A stretch of 57,843 nt of DNA from Bacteroidota bacterium (GTDB lineage: Bacteria; Bacteroidota; Bacteroidia; Bacteroidales; VadinHA17), in NCBI GenBank assembly GCA_022561875.1, contig JADFQJ010000015.1, positions 1-57,843 of the forward strand, in the 5' to 3' direction. The translations under genes were made by a program, and so were the position numbers. The notes beneath the pieces were generated by a model. That model searched no databases and was not told the origin of the DNA. It saw only the letters and a program-made list of their open reading frames with translations. Positions 17,723 through 26,866 of the stretch are shown one piece after another; the first letter of the stretch is position 1; each line of letters opens with the position of its first letter.

Positions 17723-19267
17723 ATGGATAGAATACTTGAATATCTTAAGAAGGAGAGAGAACAGGAATGGAGAGTTGAAATCCGGAGTAAAATAAAGACT
17801 AAAGATAGAACCAGTATGGAAAGACTGGATATGCCCGAAGAGGATCCTGATGTTAGAAATAAAAGTTATGTTGAAGTTAATAAAGGACTGTTGGTGGAAC
17901 AGGCAATATATGAAGCTCAACGTTGTATTGATTGTGTTAAACCAACCTGCGTTGAAGGATGTCCTGTCGGAATTAATATTCCAAAATTCATAAAGAAAAT
18001 TGAAACCGGTGAATTCCTGGAATCTGCCAAAATATTGAAAGAAACAAATGCCTTACCTGCTGTATGCGGCAGAGTGTGCCCACAGGAAGTTCAGTGTGAA
18101 ATGACTTGTTTTTATACACAAAAATTAGGGAAGCCACCGGTGGCAATTGGAAACCTTGAACGGTTTGTTGCTGACTACGAAAGAAATAGTGGCCAGATAT
18201 CAATCCCTGAAATTTCCTCGAGGAATGGTATTAAAGTAGCTGCCATCGGTTCCGGACCATCAGGATTGTCGTTTGCTGGAGATATGATTAAGATGGGATA
18301 TGATGTTACCGTTTTTGAGGCTTTACATGAAATTGGTGGCGTTCTTAAATATGGAATTCCTGAATTCCGCCTGCCCAACGATATTGTTGATGTTGAAATT
18401 GAAATCCTTCATAAAATGGGGGTTAGGTTCGTTACAAATTTTATTGTTGGGAAAACAGCTACTATCGATGACCTCAAAAAGGAAGGCTATACTGCTTTTT
18501 TCATCGGCAGCGGCGCCGGTCTGCCAAATTTTATGAATATACCGGGTGAAAATTACGTTGGAATTTATTCGTCAAATGAATATCTGACCAGGGTGAATTT
18601 AATGAAAGCTGCAGATCCTGAATATGACACCCCCGTAATTAGTGGTAATAATGTGGCTGTTATTGGCGGGGGTAATACGGCTATGGATTCAGTTAGAACA
18701 GCTAAACGACTTGGTGCAGAAAGGGCTATGATAATCTATCGCCGTTCCATTGAAGAAATGCCTGCACGGGATGAAGAAATAAAACATGCTCAGGAAGAAG
18801 GAATTGAATTCTTGAATTTAAATAGTCCGATTGAGTATTTTGCCGATGAAAATGGCAGAGTGAACAAAATGAAGGTACAGAAAATGAAATTGGGAGAGCC
18901 GGATGATTCCGGCAGAAGAAGACCGGTACCTATTAAAGGATCTGAATATTTTATTGATGTTGACACAGTAATTGTAAGTGTGGGAGTCTCTCCAAATCCA
19001 CTTATCCCAAAAAGTATAAAGGAACTGGATGTCTCCTCCTGGGGAACAATAAAAGTTAACAAAGATTCACTGCAGTCATCGGTGTCTGATATTTTTGCCG
19101 GAGGTGATATTGTCAGGGGCGGGGCAACAGTGATACTGGCAATGGGTGATGGAAGAATGGCTGCCGCTGCAATGAATAAGTATATTAAAGAAAAAGTCAG
19201 GAATATTATTTCTCTGGTTAAAGAGTTTAAAACTATTGGTGATATATTGGATTTTGCAACTAAATAA
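17723..19267 (+). CDS. NfnB / glutamate synthase small subunit-like flavoprotein (copy 1)
   Basis: A 514-residue protein of the GltD/NfnB family. The N-terminal iron-sulfur domain has CIDCVKPTCVEGCPVGINIP and CGRVCPQEVQCEMTC. It is followed by an FAD dinucleotide fold (AAIGSGPSGLSFAGDM), a substrate-side block (GGVLKYGIPEFRLPN) and an NAD(P) fold (AVIGGGNTAMDSVRTAKRLG). In Nfn complexes it carries the bifurcating flavin and reacts with NADPH and ferredoxin. Copy 1 is 50 residues longer than copy 2: about 25 extra charged residues at the N-terminus and about 20 at the C-terminus. No large GltB subunit is nearby, which argues for Nfn/Sud over glutamate synthase. Confidence 0.92.
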   Translation: MDRILEYLKKEREQEWRVEIRSKIKTKDRTSMERLDMPEEDPDVRNKSYVEVNKGLLVEQAIYEAQRCIDCVKPTCVEGCPVGINIPKFIKKIETGEFLESAKILKETNALPAVCGRVCPQEVQCEMTCFYTQKLGKPPVAIGNLERFVADYERNSGQISIPEISSRNGIKVAAIGSGPSGLSFAGDMIKMGYDVTVFEALHEIGGVLKYGIPEFRLPNDIVDVEIEILHKMGVRFVTNFIVGKTATIDDLKKEGYTAFFIGSGAGLPNFMNIPGENYVGIYSSNEYLTRVNLMKAADPEYDTPVISGNNVAVIGGGNTAMDSVRTAKRLGAERAMIIYRRSIEEMPARDEEIKHAQEEGIEFLNLNSPIEYFADENGRVNKMKVQKMKLGEPDDSGRRRPVPIKGSEYFIDVDTVIVSVGVSPNPLIPKSIKELDVSSWGTIKVNKDSLQSSVSDIFAGGDIVRGGATVILAMGDGRMAAAAMNKYIKEKVRNIISLVKEFKTIGDILDFATK

Positions 19268-19304
19268 TCAAACCTTTGGAAACAGATAAGATAAAAACAT
19301 AATC

Positions 19305-20180
19305 ATGAATGAATTAATTTGCTTAAATGTTAATTGTCCTGTTTGCGGAAGATCTTTAATGGATGATGAAATTCTGGTTGATAATTGTCCCAGTTACAAA
19401 CTACAAATAAAGGTTGGGGAAAAAGAAGGGACAATGAATTTAAGCTCTGTTTGGGAAAGCTATAATTATTTGTGTGATATTGAAATACCGGAAAATTCAA
19501 TAATAAAAATATTTTGCTCACATTTTAATTCTGAGATCATCAGTGATGCCGAGTGTGAGGTTTGCAAAGCGCCTATGATTCCATTAGATCTGGATATCGG
19601 TGGTAAAATTGATATTTGCTCAAGGGTGGGCTGTAAAAACCATTTCGTAAAATTTGTTGATTTTACTTTTGCCTTGAAAAACCTTTTTAATGAATCGGAA
19701 TTAAGTGTGATGCCCTATTACAGGAAGATGACCATCTCAAGCAAGGGATCAGACACTACACTGAGTTATGAAGAGGAAAAGATAGAAATAATCAAATCCG
19801 GATCATTTCTTCATCCTTTTTGTCCGCATTGTAAGAAAACCCTGATTGAAAATAATTTGGTTAAATTGAAAGTGGTTAGAGGTAAAACGAAAGGATTCAT
19901 AATGCTTAGTCCTTATCTTAACGTTTTTACTTCCAGATCAACCATCTTCTTACACGAGGGTAAAAAGATAGGAGACTTAAGATGTTTTCATTGTGATACC
20001 AGCCTGATGGTTAAAGATAAATACTGTGAGGAGTGTGAAAGCGAGGTTTTCAAGGTTGCAGTCAGCGCCAGAACGAAACTGCTGGATTTTTATCTTTGTT
20101 CTAAAAAAGGATGCAGATGGCATGGATTAAGCAAGGATGATTTAAATGATATCAGGCTTGAAGATAGCCTGGAGTGGTAA
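19305..20180 (+). CDS. Duplicated cysteine-rich zinc-ribbon-like protein of unknown function
   Basis: A 291-residue protein I do not recognise by name. It consists of two related halves. Half 1 has C11-x2-C14, C71-x-H73, C84-x2-C87, C105-x4-C110 and H113. Half 2 has C173-x2-C176, C227-x2-C230, C241-x2-C244, C265-x4-C270 and H273. Matching context words are CP.C...L, LSS/LSP, CE.C and CS..GC..H. The spacing suggests paired zinc ribbons, or possibly rubredoxin-like iron sites, in each half. No signal peptide or membrane segment is seen. It starts 37 bases after the NfnB-like gene on the same strand and converges on the second NfnAB pair, so a role in assembly, regulation or electron transfer of these enzymes is possible. 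Confidence 0.8.
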   Translation: MNELICLNVNCPVCGRSLMDDEILVDNCPSYKLQIKVGEKEGTMNLSSVWESYNYLCDIEIPENSIIKIFCSHFNSEIISDAECEVCKAPMIPLDLDIGGKIDICSRVGCKNHFVKFVDFTFALKNLFNESELSVMPYYRKMTISSKGSDTTLSYEEEKIEIIKSGSFLHPFCPHCKKTLIENNLVKLKVVRGKTKGFIMLSPYLNVFTSRSTIFLHEGKKIGDLRCFHCDTSLMVKDKYCEECESEVFKVAVSARTKLLDFYLCSKKGCRWHGLSKDDLNDIRLEDSLEW

Positions 20181-20201
20181 GGGGGAATGCATCACAATTT
20201 T

Positions 20202-21596
20202 TCAGGTCTCATTCACCAAATATTCATGAATACCCCGTGCAGCAATTTTTCCGGCGCCCATAGCTGAAATAACTGTTGCTGCTCCGGTAGCAACATCCCC
20301 CCCGGCAAATACACCTGGTTTCGATGTTTTACCTGTTTTTGGATCAGTGATGATATTTCCCCATTTGCCGGTTTGTATATCAGGTGTTGTTGAAGGGACA
20401 AGCGGATTTGGACTATTACCGATCGCAATAATAACAACATCAACGGGCATCCTGAAATTTGCATCCGGAATAGGCACAGGTCTTCTTCTGCCGGAATCAT
20501 CCGGCTCTCCGAGTTTCATCTGAACGCATTCAACTTCTTTAACCCAATTGTTTTTATCCCCATGAAATGCTGCAGGATTTGAAAGAAATTTAAAGATTAT
20601 GCCTTCCTCCTCAGCATGGTGGATCTCTTCATCGCGTGCAGGCATTTCAGTTCTCGATCTTCTGTAAACAATAATCGATTTTTCTGCACCCAACCTGAGT
20701 GCAGTCCGTGCACAATCCATCGCAATATTTCCTCCTCCAACAGTAGCTACCCGCTTACCTCTGATAATGGGTGTTTTATATTTCGGAAAAAGGTACGCTT
20801 TCATCAGGTTAGCCCGTGTAAGATACTCGTTTGCAGAATAAATACCATTAAGGTTTTCACCCGGAATCTCAAGAAACCATGGTAATCCTGCCCCGGTACC
20901 AAGGAATACGGCATCATATTCATTTAATAGTTCGTCAACACTTTTTATCATGCCAATAACTGAATCTGTAAAGAGCCTGACACCCATTTGTTTTAGAAAA
21001 TCAATCTCCTTGAACACAATGGCTTTTGGTAATCTGAACTCTGGAATTCCATATACGAGCACGCCGCCGGGCTGATGAAGTGCTTCAAAAATATCGACCT
21101 TATGACCGAGCCTTATAAGATCGGCTGCTGCAGTAATTCCGGCAGGACCGGCTCCCACAATTGCTACTTTCTTCCCGGTGTATTTTGGTATGGAAGGTAT
21201 TTCAATCTCTTCATTCTCTCTTTCCCAGTCGGCAAGAAAACGTTCCAGTCGCCCAATAGCTACCGGTTCATTCTTGATACTAACTATACATTTTATTTCA
21301 CATTGTTCTTCCTGGGGACATACACGACCACAAATAGCGGGAAGAATATTTTTTTCTTTAAGAAGAGTAACCCCTTCTTTGAATTTTTTTTCGGCAATAA
21401 ACTCTATAAACCCTTTAATATCTATTTCAACAGGGCAACCTTCGATACATTTTGGATTTTTACACTGCAAACAACGTTCAGCTTCGATTACTGCCTCCTC
21501 AGGTGAATAACCGTAAGGTACTTCATCGTAGTTTTTTATTCGCTCCCCCGGAGGTTGTTCCCTCATCGCGGTTTTTACAGGGCTTATTTTTGCCAT
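20202..21596 (-). CDS. NfnB / glutamate synthase small subunit-like flavoprotein (copy 2)
   Basis: A 464-residue GltD/NfnB-family flavoprotein. It has the N-terminal [4Fe-4S] motifs CLQCKNPKCIEGCPVEIDI and CGRVCPQEEQCEIKC, the FAD fold (AIVGAGPAGITAAADLIRLG), GGVLVYGIPEFRLPKA and an NAD(P) fold (VGGGNIAMDCARTALRLG). The C-terminal GVFAGGDVATGAATVISAMG closes the FAD site. Length matches characterised NfnB subunits. It is the last gene of the minus-strand run NuoE-NuoF-NuoG-NfnA-NfnB, four bases after the NfnA-like gene, so it probably belongs to a multi-subunit NAD(P)H/ferredoxin complex. Confidence 0.92.
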   Translation of the reverse strand: MAKISPVKTAMREQPPGERIKNYDEVPYGYSPEEAVIEAERCLQCKNPKCIEGCPVEIDIKGFIEFIAEKKFKEGVTLLKEKNILPAICGRVCPQEEQCEIKCIVSIKNEPVAIGRLERFLADWERENEEIEIPSIPKYTGKKVAIVGAGPAGITAAADLIRLGHKVDIFEALHQPGGVLVYGIPEFRLPKAIVFKEIDFLKQMGVRLFTDSVIGMIKSVDELLNEYDAVFLGTGAGLPWFLEIPGENLNGIYSANEYLTRANLMKAYLFPKYKTPIIRGKRVATVGGGNIAMDCARTALRLGAEKSIIVYRRSRTEMPARDEEIHHAEEEGIIFKFLSNPAAFHGDKNNWVKEVECVQMKLGEPDDSGRRRPVPIPDANFRMPVDVVIIAIGNSPNPLVPSTTPDIQTGKWGNIITDPKTGKTSKPGVFAGGDVATGAATVISAMGAGKIAARGIHEYLVNET

Positions 21597-21600
21597 CGTT

Positions 21601-22413
21601 CTATCTTTCCTGTGAGATAATTTCTTCTTTCAGATAGGCTTTTCGCCTTGATAAGATTATGTCCCAGTCGATCTTATGTCCTTCAAAATGCGGACCATCA
21701 ACACATGCAAATTTTGTTTTACCTCCTACAACTAACCGGCATGCTCCGCACATTCCTGTACCGTCGATCATAACCGTATTCATGCTTACAATTGTTTTAA
21801 TGCCAAAAGGACGGGAAGCTTCAGAAACACGGTACATCATAAAAGTGCATCCGATAGCAATGATCCTGTCAAATTTTTTACCGGCTTTTAAATTTTCCTC
21901 AATATCATCGTAAGCATGTCCTTTAAAACCAATAGAGTTATCAACTGTTGAATACCTTACTTCATCCGATACTTCTTCCAGTTTGTCATTCCAGTAAAGA
22001 AGGAATTTGGCGCGTGCCTCTGAGAAGCAAATAATCTTATTTCCTGCTTGCTTTAATGCTCTGGCAATTGGGTAGATGCCTCCAATACCATAGCAACCGC
22101 CGATCAGAGCTACAGTGCCAAATTTTTTGATTTCCATAGGCTTTCCAAGTGGTCCTGTAAATGAGTACAGATCATCACCCTGTTTAAGCTCTGCAAGCTT
22201 TTGTGTGCTGGCTCCTATTTCCAGGAAAATAAACGTTACAGTACCTTTCTTCACATCCCAGTCTGCTATGGTCATTGGAGTACGCTCACTGTATTGGTCA
22301 GGAATAATAATAACAAATTGACCCGGTAAAGCTTTCCTGGCAATATCAGGAGCCTCAACAGTACAACTGTGAACATTCGGTGCAATTTCTGTTTTTTCCA
22401 TTATTTTGACCAT
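21601..22413 (-). CDS. NfnA-like FAD / [2Fe-2S] NAD(P)H oxidoreductase subunit (copy 2)
   Basis: A 270-residue NfnA/SudB-type subunit with an FAD barrel (ERTPMTIADWD), a nucleotide-binding domain (ALIGGCYGIGGIYPIARALK) and a C-terminal [2Fe-2S] motif (GTGMCGACRLVVGG, plus Cys in KFACVDGPHFEGHKIDW). The usual GGGVG loop is changed to GGCYGIG; I recall GGCYGIGA in sulfide dehydrogenase/Nfn relatives. The ATG at 22413 is taken as start; an in-frame ATG four codons later is possible. It sits between the NuoG-like and NfnB-like genes. Confidence 0.92.
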   Translation of the reverse strand: MVKIMEKTEIAPNVHSCTVEAPDIARKALPGQFVIIIPDQYSERTPMTIADWDVKKGTVTFIFLEIGASTQKLAELKQGDDLYSFTGPLGKPMEIKKFGTVALIGGCYGIGGIYPIARALKQAGNKIICFSEARAKFLLYWNDKLEEVSDEVRYSTVDNSIGFKGHAYDDIEENLKAGKKFDRIIAIGCTFMMYRVSEASRPFGIKTIVSMNTVMIDGTGMCGACRLVVGGKTKFACVDGPHFEGHKIDWDIILSRRKAYLKEEIISQER

Positions 22414-22599
22414 TTCAGCATTCTTTAGTTTATAATTCTTGTTTCTGCTATAACAGGTCTTTTTGTATAGCGTCCTGTGTGCATAACAACTTCCTCTTGA
22501 TATTTTGTAAAATCGTGTTTTATTATTTATGCCCTAAACTTCTAAAACCCCTTACCTCCCTTAGGCTTAGCCTTAGCCTTTTTTAATTACTTTGCAAAA
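22414..22599 (-). other. 186-bp gap between NuoG-like and NfnA-like genes
   Basis: This is the only sizeable gap in the five-gene minus-strand run. It contains a CCTTAGCCTTAGCCTT word (about 22566-22581) that recurs at about 42642-42657. It also contains a 19-codon open frame (22484 down to 22425) preceded by an AGAGGAAG ribosome-binding-like sequence. No TAnnTTTG promoter was found. The gap may hold a processing site or an internal regulatory leader. Confidence 0.4.
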
Positions 22600-24969
22600 C
22601 TATTTTAATACTCCATATTCTGTGATTGTTTTTATATCATCAATAAGCGTTGACAGATTATTGCCACTGTAATGAAAATAATTATATTCCAAACTATCTT
22701 TTTCAGTATGTTCCTTTTCCTTTTTAAAAGGTATTAATTTTACAGGTAAATAATTTTTTCCGGGTTTTTCGTTTGTTGAAAACGACAGATCGGTTTGAGT
22801 CTTTAATTCCTGAAAAATATCTTCAGATTTCTTTATTTGAAAACCTTCTTCCAGCATTGCCTGAGCCAACAGGGATAAGGTTTTCCATGGTGTTCTTGTA
22901 TCTTCCGGCGCTTTTATTACCTGTTTTGTTTTCTTTAGTTTTCTTTCTATGTTAATTATGTGGCCTCTGGTCTCAAGGAAGCTTGTTGTGGGGAAGAAGA
23001 CATGTGCATATTTTGAAATACCTGTAAGAAACATGTTTTGCTGAACAAAGAATTTCAGACCTGAAAGATCAGGATTGCCGGGAATATCCCCAAATACAAA
23101 TAGTGCTTCAATACCATCTTTACTTATGCTGTTTATCATTTCGTTTCGTGATAACCCGGGTGTATTATTTAGTTTGATTTTCAGATGATCAGACCATTTC
23201 TTCAAACTCTTTTTATTATCAATTCTGGCAAAACCAGGCAGCAGGTCCGGATTCATGCCTGCAAAAGTTCCGCCATAATAGTTACCTTCACTTAAAAGGA
23301 ACATTATCCTGCAATTATCCGGGTTTTTCTGAAGAAGTTGAAGATTAAATAAGGCATCAAAACTGTCAATACAATTTGCCCCCCGCAGTATTCCATCACC
23401 TGCCAGAATTAGTAATTTCTTTGAATCTGAAATTAATTTAACAGCCGAATTAACCTGCGAACCTGAAATACCAAGTTGATTGCAGGCACTGTTAAAATTC
23501 AACTCTTTTAATTGTAATTTCAAATTCTCTGTTTTTTCCCCGTTTTTATTTCTAAGCAGTCCTGATAATATAATATGAAGCAGCAGCAACTCTCCACCAT
23601 CGCTGAAAATCAGTGTGTTATGCGAAAAAGAAGATGTACGGTTATCATATGGATTTGCAAAAATTATTTCAGTCCCGTTTCTGAAAGCCTTTCTGATCCT
23701 GTTTTCAATTATTGGGTGTGAAATTGAACCATTTGATCCGATAATAAAAATCGTATCGCTATTTTCAATCGAATCAATTTCGAACGGAGGAAAGGTGTTG
23801 TAATATTTATCTATTTTTTCTATTATCTCTTTATTGGGGTAAGACGACAGCAGATCAACGTTATTAGACCTCATGACCTTCCTTGCGAATTTCTGCAGGA
23901 TATAATTATCCTCCAGATAATCATGGGGAGAACCGATCATTCCAAACTGATTCCCACGGTATCGTTCAAGATTGCTTGCAGTATAATTAATGGCTTCTTT
24001 CCAGCTTACCTCTATCCATTTGCCCCCTTTTTTTATTAAAGGGGTTGTAATTCGGTCGGGATGGTGAACAATATCCCCCGGAACAAACTTGCCCCTGACA
24101 CAAATTTGTGGTGGATTCATTCTCTTTCCTATTTTAGGACCAACATTTATTATACGATTGCCCCTGGAGTTTATATTTATTGTGCAACCTACCTGACAAA
24201 AAACACAAGTGGTTTCAGTTGACTTATCCGGTAAACCAGCCCATTTACCCATTTTTTCAGATATTGAACCGGTTGGGCAAACATCAACACATGCTCCGCA
24301 AAACTCACATCCGGCTTCTATTTGAGATTCACCAAAAGCTGTTCCCACTATGGTTGTATTTCCCCTTTGTGTAAAAGCCAGGACTTCGCTATTCCGTTCT
24401 TCATTACAAATCCTTACGCAACGACCGCAAAGGATACACAGATTATAATCAAGATCATAAAACGGATTATTCCTTTCGGGTTCAATTCCACGGTAAGCAA
24501 TAGGATATTTTACATCAGATATTTCAAGGTAACCGACTAAATCCTGCAATTCACAATCACCATTACTAGCACAAAAATTACAGCCTGTTGTTGTACCGAC
24601 CTTCCGGGTTGAATGCATAAACTCTGTACAATCGTTTTTGTCTTTACATACCAGGCATGTATAAGGATGTTCCGATAAGATAAGTTCGAGAGTTTCTCTT
24701 CTCAGTGTTTTTAATCCGGGGGAATCAGTGGTGATTTCCATTTTGTTCACAACAGGGGTTGTGCATGCTGTTGGATAACCGCGCATATTCTTGATTTCAA
24801 CCACGCAAAGCCGGCATCCTCCGTATGGTTGTAGATTTTCAAGGTAACATAAGGTGGGGATATATATTTTCTTTAAGAGAGTTGCTTCAAGAACGTTAAT
24901 ACCATCAGGGACGGAAAATTTCTCCCCATCTATTTTAATGCTGATATTTTTCCCGGTTTTCACTTTCAT
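22600..24969 (-). CDS. NuoG/FdhA-like iron-sulfur subunit lacking the formate dehydrogenase catalytic residue
   Basis: A 789-residue protein with a dense iron-sulfur N-terminus: a [2Fe-2S] site (C41, C52, C55, C69), a His-Cys [4Fe-4S] site (H101, C105, C108, C114), an extra triad C130/C133/C139, two ferredoxin clusters (C178-C188 and C221-C231) and a molybdopterin-type [4Fe-4S] site (C255, C258, C262, C290). A molybdopterin-oxidoreductase-like fold follows. Where formate dehydrogenases carry Cys or Sec after the ...NNVD block, this protein reads LLSSYPN (residues 373-379). The C-terminal dinucleotide-binding domain also looks reduced. It probably relays electrons as in NuoG or HydA-type subunits. 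It lies 31 bases after the NuoF-like gene. Confidence 0.88.
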   Translation of the reverse strand: MKVKTGKNISIKIDGEKFSVPDGINVLEATLLKKIYIPTLCYLENLQPYGGCRLCVVEIKNMRGYPTACTTPVVNKMEITTDSPGLKTLRRETLELILSEHPYTCLVCKDKNDCTEFMHSTRKVGTTTGCNFCASNGDCELQDLVGYLEISDVKYPIAYRGIEPERNNPFYDLDYNLCILCGRCVRICNEERNSEVLAFTQRGNTTIVGTAFGESQIEAGCEFCGACVDVCPTGSISEKMGKWAGLPDKSTETTCVFCQVGCTININSRGNRIINVGPKIGKRMNPPQICVRGKFVPGDIVHHPDRITTPLIKKGGKWIEVSWKEAINYTASNLERYRGNQFGMIGSPHDYLEDNYILQKFARKVMRSNNVDLLSSYPNKEIIEKIDKYYNTFPPFEIDSIENSDTIFIIGSNGSISHPIIENRIRKAFRNGTEIIFANPYDNRTSSFSHNTLIFSDGGELLLLHIILSGLLRNKNGEKTENLKLQLKELNFNSACNQLGISGSQVNSAVKLISDSKKLLILAGDGILRGANCIDSFDALFNLQLLQKNPDNCRIMFLLSEGNYYGGTFAGMNPDLLPGFARIDNKKSLKKWSDHLKIKLNNTPGLSRNEMINSISKDGIEALFVFGDIPGNPDLSGLKFFVQQNMFLTGISKYAHVFFPTTSFLETRGHIINIERKLKKTKQVIKAPEDTRTPWKTLSLLAQAMLEEGFQIKKSEDIFQELKTQTDLSFSTNEKPGKNYLPVKLIPFKKEKEHTEKDSLEYNYFHYSGNNLSTLIDDIKTITEYGVLK

Positions 24970-25000
24970 ATTTAAATGTAAAATAGTCTTGTCCGGTTAT

Positions 25001-26866
25001 TTATTCTATTACAATTGCATCACCTGCTATAGCATCAAACCGGCAGATCTCATAACATGCCCGGCATTTTATGCATTTCGACAGATCAAGAAAATGCAGC
25101 TCACTCCTGGGGCCGGTTATTGCACCTGTGGGGCAAACACTCACACATCTCTGACAACCGGTACATTTTCCCTTAATGACCCTGTATTCAACCAGATCTC
25201 TGCAAACTGCTGCCGGGCACCGGTTGTTTTCAATATGTTCTAAATATTCATCCCTAAAATATTTTAAGGTGGTCAGTACCGGGTTAGGCGCAGTTTGTCC
25301 CAGACCGCACAGTGAACCATTCTTAACTGTATGTGCAAGGGTTTCTAACATTTCCAGATCTTTTATTTCCCCTTTTCCTTGCGTGATTTTTTCAAGTATC
25401 TCTAATACCCTGGTCGTTCCAATCCGGCATGGCACACATTTACCGCAACTTTCCTGACTTGTGAATTTCAGGAAATATTTTGCCACATCTACCATACAGG
25501 TGTGTTCATCCATTACAATCAAGCCTCCGGAGCCCATAATGGAACCGGCTTGTGAAAGGGATTCATAATCGACAGGCAAATCAAGAAATTCTACCGAAAG
25601 GCAACCCCCTGAAGGTCCTCCTGTTTGAACTGCTTTAAAGGGTTTTATAGGACCGCCTCCAATATCGAAGATTATTTTTTGTAAAGTAGTGCCCATCGGC
25701 ACTTCTATTAATCCGGTTCTTCTTATTTTCCCTACCAGGGCAAAAGTCTTGGTTCCTTTACTGGTCTTTGTCCCAAAACCGGCATACCAGTCTCCGCCTT
25801 CCCGTAAAATACAGGGTACGGTTGCAAGGGTTTCCACATTATTAATATTGGTGGGATTACCATTCAGTCCGGATGTTGCAGGAAATGGCGGTCTGCTTCT
25901 TGGCATACCCCTTTGTCCTTCGATAGATGCGATCAATGCTGTTTCTTCTCCGCAAACAAAAGCCCCGGCACCTTCTTTCAGACTGATTTCGAAGGAAAAA
26001 CCGGTGTCAAGGATATTTTTCCCCAGAAAACCCAGATCATTCATTTGTACAATAGCGATTTTGAGGCGCTCGATAGCCAGAGGATATTCAGCACGAATGT
26101 AAATGTACCCGGTATTCGCTCCTATAGCATATGCGGCAATTACCATTCCTTCCAGCATGGCAAGAGGATCACCTTCCATAAGTGAACGGTTCATGAAAGC
26201 GCCGGGGTCGCCTTCATCCGCATTGCAGATCAGATATTTGGGATCGCCACTGGCTTCTCTGCAAAACTGCCACTTCAGGCCGGTTGGGAAACCGGCGCCT
26301 CCCCGGCCTCTGAGACCGGATTTTTTTATCTCATTAATAATACCTTCAGGTCCGAGTTCAATAGCTTTTACTAAGCCCTTAAATCCATCCCTTGCTATAT
26401 AGTGATTAATATTTTCAGGATCGATAATTCCGCAATTCCTTAAAACTATACGCTCCTGGTTTTTCAGCATCGGTTGATCCCAAAATGATCTGATCCCATT
26501 AATTTCTTTCTGTTGTGAATCTAAATGCCCAAGAGGCTTCAGTTTGGATTCTTCACCGTTTAAAAATTCTGTTACTAACCTGATCGTTTTTTTCTTATCT
26601 ACGTTGTTAAAACTAAAACGTGGAAGCCCGGGTTTTTGAATATCTAATAAAGGTTCCAGGTAACACGGACCTATACATCCGACTTTAAGGACTTTAGCCT
26701 TTATTTTTTCCTTGCTGATTGTTTCATGTACCTGCTTCCATACCTTGTCTGCTCCTGAAGCAATACCGCAACTCCCCATTCCAATATAAATAACAGGTAT
26801 AGGGCTGTTTTGTAATAATTGCCATTCCGTATGAGCTTTTTTCCGTATGGTTTCAAAATTATTCAT
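25001..26866 (-). CDS. HydB/NuoF-like NADH-binding flavoprotein subunit
   Basis: A 621-residue NuoF-family subunit of the HydB type. Residues 1-100 are a thioredoxin-like [2Fe-2S] domain (C33 in GSCGIASGA; C64 and C68 in VGCIGPCYLEP). The central part binds FMN and NADH (GLRGRGGAGFPTGLKW, CNADEGDPGAFMNR). Residues about 470-520 bind a [4Fe-4S] cluster (ESCGKCVPCRIGT and SLCGLG). Residues about 560-620 are a two-cluster ferredoxin domain (CTGCQRCVSVCP, CIKCRACYEIC). This architecture is typical of bifurcating hydrogenases and related NADH/ferredoxin enzymes and goes beyond complex I NuoF. It overlaps the NuoE-like gene by eight bases. Confidence 0.94.
   Translation of the reverse strand: MNNFETIRKKAHTEWQLLQNSPIPVIYIGMGSCGIASGADKVWKQVHETISKEKIKAKVLKVGCIGPCYLEPLLDIQKPGLPRFSFNNVDKKKTIRLVTEFLNGEESKLKPLGHLDSQQKEINGIRSFWDQPMLKNQERIVLRNCGIIDPENINHYIARDGFKGLVKAIELGPEGIINEIKKSGLRGRGGAGFPTGLKWQFCREASGDPKYLICNADEGDPGAFMNRSLMEGDPLAMLEGMVIAAYAIGANTGYIYIRAEYPLAIERLKIAIVQMNDLGFLGKNILDTGFSFEISLKEGAGAFVCGEETALIASIEGQRGMPRSRPPFPATSGLNGNPTNINNVETLATVPCILREGGDWYAGFGTKTSKGTKTFALVGKIRRTGLIEVPMGTTLQKIIFDIGGGPIKPFKAVQTGGPSGGCLSVEFLDLPVDYESLSQAGSIMGSGGLIVMDEHTCMVDVAKYFLKFTSQESCGKCVPCRIGTTRVLEILEKITQGKGEIKDLEMLETLAHTVKNGSLCGLGQTAPNPVLTTLKYFRDEYLEHIENNRCPAAVCRDLVEYRVIKGKCTGCQRCVSVCPTGAITGPRSELHFLDLSKCIKCRACYEICRFDAIAGDAIVIE

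Noticed and set aside
17723-19267. Annotation as glutamate synthase small subunit
   Set aside because: No large GltB-type subunit is near, and the immediate partner is an NfnA-like subunit. The same reasoning applies to 20202-21596.
22600-24969. Annotation as catalytic formate dehydrogenase
   Set aside because: The catalytic Cys/Sec position is not conserved, and no TGA codon or selenocysteine insertion signal was seen there.
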